A DNA stretch of 64,000 nt from contig JABGQA010000138.1 of the NCBI GenBank assembly GCA_018644665.1, forward strand, positions 1-64,000, given 5' to 3'. This DNA comes from Candidatus Poribacteria bacterium (GTDB taxonomy: Bacteria; Poribacteria; WGA-4E; GCA-2687025). The notes beneath the pieces are model-generated. The model was not told the DNA's origin. It did not search any database and saw nothing but the letters and a program-made list of their open reading frames with translations. Below are positions 57,344 to 64,000 of this stretch, one piece after another; the stretch's first letter is position 1, and the number at the start of each line of letters is the position of its first letter. A program made the position numbers and the translations under genes.

Positions 57344-59134
57344 CTACCGCGCGGCCGTCGACCGCGCGTTCCGACGCTCCTGCGCACGCGCCGCCCGACG
57401 AAGCTCCCGCGCTCGCGTGACATCGTCCGGCGTGATGGGATGTGGGGCGCCGTCGGTGTCTCTGCCGGCTTTGCGTTTCATCATCTGCTCCGCCGCCCGA
57501 GCGCAGTCGCGCGCGAGGCCGACCGGGTGGGACTTGAACGCCTTCGCGATCGCCGGTAAGCCGCGGCGATCGTCGAGTTCACCCAGCGCCTTCACGACGA
57601 CCGCGGCCGTGCCGTCGTTGCCCCCGGACATGGCTTTGAGCGCGGTCTCCAGGCGCGCCACCAGGTAGGGCGTGACGGCGCCCAGTTCACTGGGATGGCG
57701 CGCCCCAAGTGTCCCCAAGCCTTTCAACGCCCAGTGCGCGGTCCGCGAGTCCGACGCCTCCGCCAGACCGCGCAGCATGGGGATGCCTGCGGGATCGTCG
57801 AATCTGAAAGCCGATGTCGCGAGCACCCGTTGGGTGCGAGGGTCACGCTCCGTCTCGGCCGCGCGCGTGACTGCCGCGAACGCCTCCGCGCGCAGTGCCT
57901 GGAAACGACCCCCTTCCGGTCGCGCGCCGATTTCGATTACGACCCGGAGCCCAGCGTAGCGCGCGTCCGCGTCGGGCGAGTCCATCATCTTGATGGCGCC
58001 GTCGAACAGTGGTCTGCGCCCCCCGCCCGCGGCCAGGTGGTCGCGGAGGAGACCCCACGCCGCCGCGTGGCCGTCGCGCTCGACGTGACGAAGGTCGGCA
58101 AGAAACCTGTCGACGTCCTCGATGATGTTGGGTTTTTCGTCCGCCGGCGCGGGACGTGTCGGTGGCGGGATGAGCCTCCGCCGCGCGCTAACGACGGCCT
58201 GCCGCAGACGCTCGGTGTGCAGGCTGTTGGGATGCTGGTCGAGCCCCTTCTCCGCCCACTCGAGCTCCATGTCGTGTCGCGACAGGCGTTTGTGCATGCC
58301 AGCGATAAACGCGTGCGTCTGCGCCAACTGGTCGTCGTAGGTGTCGGGGTAGTCGGTGAGAAGCGCCTCTGCCTCGCGTATGGCTCCCTTGTGGTCCCCG
58401 ACGAGATAGTGGCTGAACGCGATCATGTACTGCGCCGTCGCTCGCAACTGAATGTCCGTCGCCTCCGCCTGAATCTGTCGGTACCCCGCGAGCTTGGACC
58501 GCTCGTCACCCCGGTTCTCCGCGCGTTCCCTCGACTTGGGCTGGTTGTATATCAGCCATAGGCGCGCCTCGCGTCCGTATCTCGTGTCGGGGTGTTCGTC
58601 GGCGAGGCCCTCATAGACGGCGTTGGCGGCCGCCGGCTCGTTCATGTCGAACTGCAAGGTCTTCGCCTTGGTGAGCATGGCGAACGGAACGTGGACGGAG
58701 TCCGGGTGATCGCGCAGGGCTTCGTCACAGCGCGCGACAGTTGCGGCGGGCTCCCCGACACGGGCGTGGCACTCGCCGATACGCACGATGGACTCGACGG
58801 CGTGTTCAGACGATGGGTACGCCGCGATCACGCGTTCGTAGGCTTCCATCGCGAGCCGCGGCTTTACCGATTCCCAGTGGTGGATGTTGGCGATGCGGAA
58901 CAGCGCTTCCGGCGCCTGCGGAGACGACGGGTGAAGGGTCACCACGGCGTCGTATGCCGAGATCGCCGCGCCGAATTCCTCCTGCTCGAAGTGCAACGCG
59001 TAGGCGCGCTCCATCAGGGACGCGGCCGTGGTCGCTTCGCCGGATACGGCTCCATGACCGACCGGGACGGCGGCCACAACGAAGGCGGACAGAACGACAA
59101 GGGGCAGGGAGACGGAGAGTCGGGAGCGCGTCAT
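57344..59134 (-). CDS. Exported TPR/HEAT-repeat protein
   Basis: A 596-aa protein with a signal peptide (LSVSLPLVVLSAFVVAAVPVGHG). Residues ~40-330 are TPR/Sel1-like helical repeats (AYDAVVTLHPSSPQAPEALF, AYERVIAAYPSSEHAVESIV, the tol-pal YbgF-style pattern). Residues ~370-560 are HEAT-like (DADARYAGLRVVIEIGA, SDSRTAHWALKGLGTLGA). The C-terminal end is very basic (REL RRAARAQERRNARS). Probably a periplasmic scaffold. Start at ATG 59134, with AAGGA 8 nt upstream; the longer frame to 59521 is rejected. Confidence 0.85.
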   Translation of the reverse strand: MTRSRLSVSLPLVVLSAFVVAAVPVGHGAVSGEATTAASLMERAYALHFEQEEFGAAISAYDAVVTLHPSSPQAPEALFRIANIHHWESVKPRLAMEAYERVIAAYPSSEHAVESIVRIGECHARVGEPAATVARCDEALRDHPDSVHVPFAMLTKAKTLQFDMNEPAAANAVYEGLADEHPDTRYGREARLWLIYNQPKSRERAENRGDERSKLAGYRQIQAEATDIQLRATAQYMIAFSHYLVGDHKGAIREAEALLTDYPDTYDDQLAQTHAFIAGMHKRLSRHDMELEWAEKGLDQHPNSLHTERLRQAVVSARRRLIPPPTRPAPADEKPNIIEDVDRFLADLRHVERDGHAAAWGLLRDHLAAGGGRRPLFDGAIKMMDSPDADARYAGLRVVIEIGARPEGGRFQALRAEAFAAVTRAAETERDPRTQRVLATSAFRFDDPAGIPMLRGLAEASDSRTAHWALKGLGTLGARHPSELGAVTPYLVARLETALKAMSGGNDGTAAVVVKALGELDDRRGLPAIAKAFKSHPVGLARDCARAAEQMMKRKAGRDTDGAPHPITPDDVTRARELRRAARAQERRNARSTAAR

Positions 59135-59187
59135 GGCTCTCGTCCTTACGCAAGACCGCGCGGCCGTGGGGTAAGATCGACGATATA

Positions 59188-59196
59188 AGTATACCA
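59188..59196 (-). promoter_or_regulatory. Putative extended -10 promoter
   Basis: On the minus strand the site reads TGGTATACT, i.e. TG-n-TATACT, an extended -10 element 54 bp upstream of the TPR/HEAT start, in a local AT-rich island. No good -35 is needed for this type. A TATAAG on the plus strand (59184-59189) could serve the TfoX gene. Confidence 0.35.
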
Positions 59197-59360
59197 ATCC
59201 AGATGTGGGTGCGCACGCCGGCTGCCCATTCCGCGATGCAGGCCCACTGGGCTCGGCCGGGGACGCTTCGTGAAATGGCGATCGGCCGCAGGACGTTCTG
59301 TTGACGTTGGTAAGACTCCGACGCATAGGAGCATCGCTTACACACTCGCAAGGGGGAATC

Positions 59361-59708
59361 ATGGGGAAGGCAGCGCGACCCGACGACAGCGCTTCAGTGA
59401 TCAGGGTGCGCGACACGTTGCGCGCGACCGCGGACATCAGCGAGAGAAGGATGTTCGGCGGGCACTGCTTCATGCTTAACGGAAACATGGTGTGCGGCGT
59501 GACCGGGGACGACACGCTCATGGTGCGCGTCGGTAAGGACGCTTACGAGGACGCCCTGGCGCAACCCAACGCACGCGAGATGGACTTCACCGGACGACCC
59601 ATGCGGGGGATGGTGTTCGTCGAGACGGCGGGATACCGGACGGACGACGGCCTCTCCGAGTGGCTCGAGCGAGGCCTGGCGTTCGCGAGGACACTTCCGC
59701 CCAAGTAG
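59361..59708 (+). CDS. TfoX N-terminal domain protein
   Basis: A 115-aa protein equal to the N-terminal domain of TfoX/Sxy competence regulators alone: ISERRMFGGHCFMLNGNMVC, TLMVRVGKDAYEDAL and FTGRPMRGMVFV. The C-terminal helix-hairpin-helix half is absent, as in many stand-alone family members whose function is unknown. AAGGGGG lies just before ATG 59361; the in-frame TTG/ATG starts further up lack such a site. It is 83 bp before the DnaJ-domain gene. Confidence 0.85.
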   Translation: MGKAARPDDSASVIRVRDTLRATADISERRMFGGHCFMLNGNMVCGVTGDDTLMVRVGKDAYEDALAQPNAREMDFTGRPMRGMVFVETAGYRTDDGLSEWLERGLAFARTLPPK

Positions 59709-59758
59709 CCGCACGCGTCTCGCCGTCGCGCTTGACGATCCCCTGCCACTATGGAAGC

Positions 59759-59790
59759 ATTCCCCTGCTCCACTACACAGACAGGGGAAT
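59759..59790 (+). promoter_or_regulatory. Hairpin covering the DnaJ-gene ribosome-binding site
   Basis: ATTCCCCTG (59759-59767) is perfectly complementary to CAGGGGAAT (59782-59790), with a 14-nt loop. The right arm contains the AGGGGA Shine-Dalgarno sequence of the DnaJ-domain gene (ATG at 59792), so in mRNA the site would be paired. This could be an RNA thermometer or other translational switch, or an end-of-gene hairpin for tfoX. The stem is partly A-U at its base. Confidence 0.5.
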
Positions 59791-59791
59791 A

Positions 59792-60643
59792 ATGCGGGCG
59801 ACGGTGGATCACTACGCCGCCTTGGGCGTCTCGTCATGCGCGACTGCCGGGGAACTTCGGGAGGCGTTCCGGCGACTGGCCAAGGAACACCACCCGGACA
59901 AGAACCCGCACGCCGAAGCCGCGACCCGCGAGCGCTTCCTACAAGTCGTGCGCGCGTACGAAGTGTTGTCGGACTCGGCGCGTCGCTCCGCGTACGACAA
60001 AGACGCGGGGATCTTCCGCGCGGATCGTCCGCGCCCCACTACGCCCGACGGAATGGCATATGAGGCGTTCGACCTGCTCCTGGCGGAGCATGCCGACGAG
60101 GCCCTCGCCATGTTCGCGGCATTCCTCGAGAAAACCGGCATGACCGTCGCGGACCTGGACCTGCCGAAGCACCTCGACTACAACGACGCACGCGACTGCG
60201 AGTTCCTGCTCGCCGAGGCGCTGGAGCGGAGCGGTCGCTGGCACGCGGCCATCACGCTCTACGAACTGACGGTCACCCGGGAGCGCAGGCGTCCCTACTT
60301 CCGCAAGTTCATGGTGGAGATTCGCGACCGCCTGAAGACGCTCTACATGCGGCGCATCCGCGAGGCCGCAGCCGAAGGCGTGTGGGACGCCACTCCCGAG
60401 GAGGCTCTCGAGCCGATCTTCGGGTTGGGCGTATCTCGGCGGGAACGGGCGGCGTACTACAAATCCCTCGCGCAGCTTCTGCTGGCCACCGAACACGACT
60501 ACAGCGACGCCGCGCGCGACGCCCTCGTCAGCGCGCTCGAGTTGTCCCCCAAGATCACGGGCGTGAAGAAGCTCTGCCACGCCCTGGAGATCGAGCATCC
60601 CGTACATGGCAGCGCGCCGATGGAATCCACCGGCGCGCCGTAG
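59792..60643 (+). CDS. DnaJ-domain protein with helical C-terminus
   Basis: A 283-aa J-domain protein (residues ~6-70: DHYAALGVSS, the HPD motif in AKEHHPDKNPH, YEVLSDSARRSAYD). The remainder is helical, TPR-like (LLAEALERSGRWHAAITLYE, ALVSALELSPKITGVK), without the zinc-finger and client-binding domains of true DnaJ. It would stimulate an Hsp70 for a specific client; the client is unknown. No dnaK or grpE lies nearby. Start at ATG 59792, inside a predicted hairpin; the frame open to 59660 overlaps the TfoX gene and is not used. Confidence 0.88.
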   Translation: MRATVDHYAALGVSSCATAGELREAFRRLAKEHHPDKNPHAEAATRERFLQVVRAYEVLSDSARRSAYDKDAGIFRADRPRPTTPDGMAYEAFDLLLAEHADEALAMFAAFLEKTGMTVADLDLPKHLDYNDARDCEFLLAEALERSGRWHAAITLYELTVTRERRRPYFRKFMVEIRDRLKTLYMRRIREAAAEGVWDATPEEALEPIFGLGVSRRERAAYYKSLAQLLLATEHDYSDAARDALVSALELSPKITGVKKLCHALEIEHPVHGSAPMESTGAP

Positions 60644-60665
60644 CAGACCGACCGAACAGCGATCG

Positions 60666-62258
60666 CTATTTCAGGATGACCATTCGGCGTACTTGCGAGT
60701 ACGCGCCCGCGCGGAACTCGTAGAAGTACATCCCGCTCGCCACCTTCTCGCCCGTCTCGTTCGAGCCGTCCCAGTACGCGGCGCCATCACGACCCACGTG
60801 CCCGCCCGCCGGCTGGCGGCCAAGGTCCAGCGTCCGCACCATCGAGCCACCCGCATCGTAGATGCGCAGCGTCACCTCGGCGTCTTCCGTGAGCTGATAC
60901 GGGATCCACGTCTCCGGGTTGAACGGGTTCGGGTAGTTCTGGCCCGCCATCGTGCGGCCATCGGCCGTCAGGCGCATGTCGCGGACAAGGGGGGTCAGCG
61001 TCGCGCGAATGTGGCGAGCTTGCGTGTCCGCGAGGTCAGCCCGCACGACGCGCAGGCTACGGAGCGCCCGGTCCCAACTCCCGATGACATGGAACCGTAA
61101 CGTGCCGACATCGCCCTCGCCCGAAGACGCCATGTCCGTGAGAGGAACCGCGAGCAGCCGCGCCGTCCCCGCCGCGGCCTCCGCGTCCGTGTGCGTCTGA
61201 CGGAACACCACGCCGGAACTGCCGAACATGTCGCCTTCGTCCATGCCGACGAGGCGAAGCTGTGACGGGTCGAACGCGAGTTCCACGTCATAGCCGCCGA
61301 CGTTGTCGATGCCGCTCGAAACATCGCGCAGGGACAGGTCGAGCGAGAACGTGTCCGACCCGACGACCGTGCGCGCCGCCGCGACAACGTGCGCGTCCCC
61401 TACCGGGGCCAGCGCCGGAGCCGCCACCACGACCGACAGCCCGAAGTCCCGCGCGATCGTCACGATGTCGACTATGTTGACGACGCCGTCGCCGTTCACG
61501 TCTCCCGCGAGATCCGCGCCCGATTCTCCGAACTCCAGCGCGACCGTCACCAGGTCCTGGATGTTCACGACGCCGTCGCCGGAGATGTCCGACGCCAGCG
61601 CGGCTTCGACGGTCAGGACACCGGAGAACGGGCCCTCCTGGTCATCCGGGTTCCGCACGATCACGCCCGATGTCCCGACAGGCAGCGCGGGCAGCACGGC
61701 CGTCGCGTCAGTGGCGCCAGCAACGTCGAGAGGCACTTCGATATCGCCAATCACCACGACGGCGCCGACTTCGAGGTTCGTCCCCGTGACGGTGATTGTC
61801 TCGCCACCTAGTTCCTTCACCGTGAGCGGCTCAATCGCGTCTATGGTCGGCGCGGGAGGCGCGGCGGCCGTCTGATGGCTCACGTCGATCGTCGCGCTTG
61901 TGATGTCGTCCTCGGTGAGCGTGCGTTCCTCCGTGTGGCTCTCGCCGTCGGGACCATCGAAGGTCACCGTGAGGACGTCGCCCGAGCTAGCGGCGTTGTT
62001 GCCGCCGAAATCGAGCTGGAAGATCTGGTACTTGCCAGGATCGCCGTCCGCTCCGGTCTCCGCGGCGAGCTCCCAACGCGACCCGTTTGCGACCGTTACC
62101 GACCATCCATCCAGCGGCTCGCCGGTGCTATCGGACACCGACCCCAGCACTAGGAAGGCCGCGACGCTATTCGACCACGCCACCATCATCGCCCACGACC
62201 ACAACAGAAAAACGGCAACCCCTGCTGCCCATAGGGATAGGCGGGTTCGCGCTCTCAT
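60666..62258 (-). CDS. Secreted IPT/dockerin/cohesin-like protein with C-terminal sorting domain
   Basis: A 530-aa exported protein. After an N-terminal hydrophobic segment and a Cna-B-like start, there is an IPT/TIG domain (~137-218), two dockerin-type calcium loops (~224-273: DISGDGVVNIQDLVTVA and DVNGDGVVNIVDIVTIA), a cohesin-like beta region (~290-400: NVGGYDVELAFDPSQLRLVG), and the ~90-residue sorting tail (GQNYPNPFNPETWIPYQL, YWDGSNETGE, VRRMVILK). The tail is nearly the same as that of the Calx-beta protein. ATG 62258 with GGAG 7 nt upstream is preferred over 62303. It ends 22 bp from the convergent DnaJ gene. Confidence 0.9.
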   Translation of the reverse strand: MRARTRLSLWAAGVAVFLLWSWAMMVAWSNSVAAFLVLGSVSDSTGEPLDGWSVTVANGSRWELAAETGADGDPGKYQIFQLDFGGNNAASSGDVLTVTFDGPDGESHTEERTLTEDDITSATIDVSHQTAAAPPAPTIDAIEPLTVKELGGETITVTGTNLEVGAVVVIGDIEVPLDVAGATDATAVLPALPVGTSGVIVRNPDDQEGPFSGVLTVEAALASDISGDGVVNIQDLVTVALEFGESGADLAGDVNGDGVVNIVDIVTIARDFGLSVVVAAPALAPVGDAHVVAAARTVVGSDTFSLDLSLRDVSSGIDNVGGYDVELAFDPSQLRLVGMDEGDMFGSSGVVFRQTHTDAEAAAGTARLLAVPLTDMASSGEGDVGTLRFHVIGSWDRALRSLRVVRADLADTQARHIRATLTPLVRDMRLTADGRTMAGQNYPNPFNPETWIPYQLTEDAEVTLRIYDAGGSMVRTLDLGRQPAGGHVGRDGAAYWDGSNETGEKVASGMYFYEFRAGAYSQVRRMVILK

Positions 62259-62351
62259 CTCCAGACTCCTCCGACCTGCTACGTACGGTGGGGCACACCA
62301 CATGCGAAGACGATTCCTACGAGGTTAGCTACGCCGCCCACACGCGCGGCG

Positions 62352-63239
62352 TTACGCGTACTGCCGCCTACGCTCGCGTCGTCGGAAGAACGCCAGCAGA
62401 GGCTCGACATACGGCTCGGCCGTGCTCAGCCTGACCCGGTCGATCCGCATTCGGTGGAAGAGCGTGCGACGCTCCTCCTCCAGTCTATCGGCATTTCGGA
62501 GCGTGATCCCTGTCCTGGTGAGCCTGAGCTTCCCGGTTTCGGCGTCCACCCACCGCATGACACCGGCCGCGGGCAACGCCTCCTCCAACGGATCGTGGAT
62601 CTCCAGGGCGACGACATCGTGACGCGCGGCCGCCCAACGCAACGCCGATTCGTACTCCGGCGCATGGAAGTCGCTCAGGAGAAACGCGGTGCTGCGACGT
62701 TTCGTGACGCGCGCAAACAGTTGCAGCGCCGCGTTCAGGTCGGTGCCGACGCGCTCCGGTCGATGCGTCAGTATCTCGCGCACGACCCGCAGGACGTGTC
62801 GCCTGCCCTTCCTCGGCGGGACGTACTTCTCGACGCGGTCCGTGAAGAGGATGAGCCCGACCTTGTCGTTGTTCTGGATGGCCGCGAATGCCAGCACCGC
62901 CGCCACCTCGGCCGCGAGCCGGCTCTTGAGCATCCGCGAGCCCGCGCGAGAGAGCGATCCGCTGACGTCCACGAGGAGCATCATGATCGACTCGCGCTCC
63001 TCGACGTAGCGCTTCACGTATGGCTGGCGCATGCGCGCCGTCACGTTCCAGTCGATCGAGCGGATGTCGTCCCCGGGCTCGTACGGCCGCACCTCGGCGA
63101 ACTCCATCCCCTGCCCTTTGAACACGCTGCTGTATTCGCCGGTAAAGAGGTGGGTCACTAGGCGCAACGCCGCCATCTCGATGCGCCGGACGTTCTTGAA
63201 GATCTCCGGCGAGATGTCCGCGCCGTGCGTGTCGGGCAT
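62352..63239 (-). CDS. DUF58 domain protein
   Basis: A 295-aa protein of the DUF58 family, with a von Willebrand-A-like fold. GEYSSVFKGQGMEFAEVRPY and DDIRSIDWNVTAR are the family core, and MLLVDVSGSLS is a MIDAS-like DxSxS motif. No membrane segment is visible, so it is the soluble type. The partner is the MoxR ATPase encoded just upstream: the ATG shares one base with the moxR stop (TGATG). MoxR-DUF58 pairs act as metal-dependent chaperone systems; the client is not known. Confidence 0.92.
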   Translation of the reverse strand: MPDTHGADISPEIFKNVRRIEMAALRLVTHLFTGEYSSVFKGQGMEFAEVRPYEPGDDIRSIDWNVTARMRQPYVKRYVEERESIMMLLVDVSGSLSRAGSRMLKSRLAAEVAAVLAFAAIQNNDKVGLILFTDRVEKYVPPRKGRRHVLRVVREILTHRPERVGTDLNAALQLFARVTKRRSTAFLLSDFHAPEYESALRWAAARHDVVALEIHDPLEEALPAAGVMRWVDAETGKLRLTRTGITLRNADRLEEERRTLFHRMRIDRVRLSTAEPYVEPLLAFFRRRERRRQYA

Positions 63240-64000
63240 CAGGGGACCTCGACTGCCCGCAGGATTTCGTCGAGCAGGTCGTCGGCGGTGGCCTCCTCGG
63301 CCTCGGCCTCGTACGAGAGGACCAACCGATGACGGAGCGTGTCCGCGGCGACGGCGTGGATGTCGTCGGGCGTGACGTAGGCGCGTCGGTTCAGGTAGGC
63401 GTGCGCCTTCGAGGCGAGGGCGAGGAAGATCGTCGCGCGCGGAGACGCGCCGTAGTCTATCAGCGGCCCAAGTCTGCCGAGCCCCACTTGCTCCGGGTCA
63501 CGCGTCGCCCGCACCAGGTCGACGATGTACTCCTCGATCCGCGTGTCCATGTATATCCGCCGAACTGTCGTGCGCGAGCGCGCGATCTGCTCGGTCGCGA
63601 CCACGGCGGACACTGCGGCGCGTTCGACCTGGGTCTCACGACGCAGGATGTCCATTTCCTGCTCCCGGTCGGGATACAGAACGCGGAGCTTGAACAGGAA
63701 TCGGTCGACCTGGGCCTCGGGGAGCGGGTACGTGCCCTCCAGCTCAATGGGGTTCTGCGTGGCGAGGACGAGGAACGGCGTCGGCAGCATGAACGTGCTG
63801 TCGCCGATGGTGACCTGTCGTTCCTGCATGGCTTCCAGAAGGGCCGATTGGACCTTCGCGGGCGCGCGGTTGATCTCGTCGGCGAGGACGATGTTCGCGA
63901 ACAGCGGCCCCTTCCTCGCGGTGAACGTCCCGTCGTTCTGGTTGTATATCACCGCGCCCGTGATGTCCGCGGGCAGCAGGTCGGGCGTGAACTGGATACG
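63239..64000 (-). CDS. MoxR-family AAA+ ATPase, N-terminus beyond window edge
   Basis: MoxR-type AAA+ chaperone ATPase. The frame is open to the window end and starts mid-protein with RIQFTPDLLPADITGAV, so Walker A lies outside. Visible: Walker B IVLADEINRAPAKVQSALLE, sensor 1 FLVLATQNPIELEGTYPLPE, the arginine-finger region QVDRFLFKL, and the C-terminal lid (GASPRATIFLALASKAHAYL). It is one base upstream of the DUF58 gene, forming the usual pair. Confidence 0.95.
   Translation of the reverse strand, partial: RIQFTPDLLPADITGAVIYNQNDGTFTARKGPLFANIVLADEINRAPAKVQSALLEAMQERQVTIGDSTFMLPTPFLVLATQNPIELEGTYPLPEAQVDRFLFKLRVLYPDREQEMDILRRETQVERAAVSAVVATEQIARSRTTVRRIYMDTRIEEYIVDLVRATRDPEQVGLGRLGPLIDYGASPRATIFLALASKAHAYLNRRAYVTPDDIHAVAADTLRHRLVLSYEAEAEEATADDLLDEILRAVEVP

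Overview
The window is 64 kb of GC-rich bacterial chromosome with densely packed genes, many joined by 1-4 bp stop/start overlaps. Several traits point to a Candidatus Poribacteria-like organism or a close relative in the Latescibacteria/FCB sphere. Two proteins end in a sorting tail of the form NYPNPFNPETWIP...RRMVILK. There is a DUF6785-type membrane protein, a CRTAC1-type FG-GAP lipoprotein, two YCF48-like lipoprotein/secreted repeat proteins and a PorV/PorQ-family outer-membrane protein. This placement is inference from gene content; no rRNA is present to test it.

Layout. 0-13.6 kb: the end of cdsA (+), then a minus-strand group pyrG > giant ~3,350-aa surface protein > porV-like gene. 14-20 kb: amidohydrolase and Gfo/Idh oxidoreductase (+) converge on a polysaccharide deacetylase (-), followed by a histidine kinase with an unusual zinc-ribbon/HEAT front end. 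20-26 kb: clpB (-) diverges from a thiamine-pyrophosphokinase-like gene that overlaps a DUF6785 membrane protein gene. 25.9-32.2 kb is the accessory region: a NACHT NTPase with 24 consecutive pentapeptide repeats (+) and a Toprim-DUF927 primase/helicase-like protein (-), bounded and separated by four copies of a ~80-95 bp hairpin element built from GTAGG/CCTAC-rich arms. 32.3-37.1 kb: a secreted alpha/beta hydrolase, then a YCF48-MBL-CRTAC1 operon (-). 37.6 kb: tRNA-Lys(CTT). 37.9-44 kb: a 2,034-aa Calx-beta protein with a sorting tail. 44.9-52.4 kb: a minus-strand run of GNAT, HEAT protein, a decayed NAD-epimerase pseudogene, panE-like, recR, M28 peptidase, rsmG and a membrane histidine kinase. 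52.6-57.3 kb: pabB-pabC-unknown gene, then a second YCF48 protein (+). 57.3-64 kb: a TPR/HEAT protein (-), TfoX-N and DnaJ-domain genes (+), an IPT/dockerin/cohesin-like protein with sorting tail (-), and a DUF58-MoxR pair (-) running off the edge.

How it fits together. Housekeeping genes (cdsA, pyrG, clpB, recR, rsmG, pabB/C, tRNA-Lys) are interleaved with a large cell-surface programme. Three proteins carry FlgD-like/type IX-style C-terminal sorting domains, and one of them is translationally coupled to a PorV-like protein, the family that in Bacteroidota carries such tails to the attachment complex. Two orphan histidine kinases have no response regulator nearby.

The strongest candidates for something undescribed are the repeat-bounded NACHT-pentapeptide / Toprim-DUF927 island and the giant-protein/PorV-like pair. 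Lesser ones are a hairpin over the ribosome-binding site of a DnaJ-domain gene and a 439-aa unknown protein coupled to the p-aminobenzoate genes.
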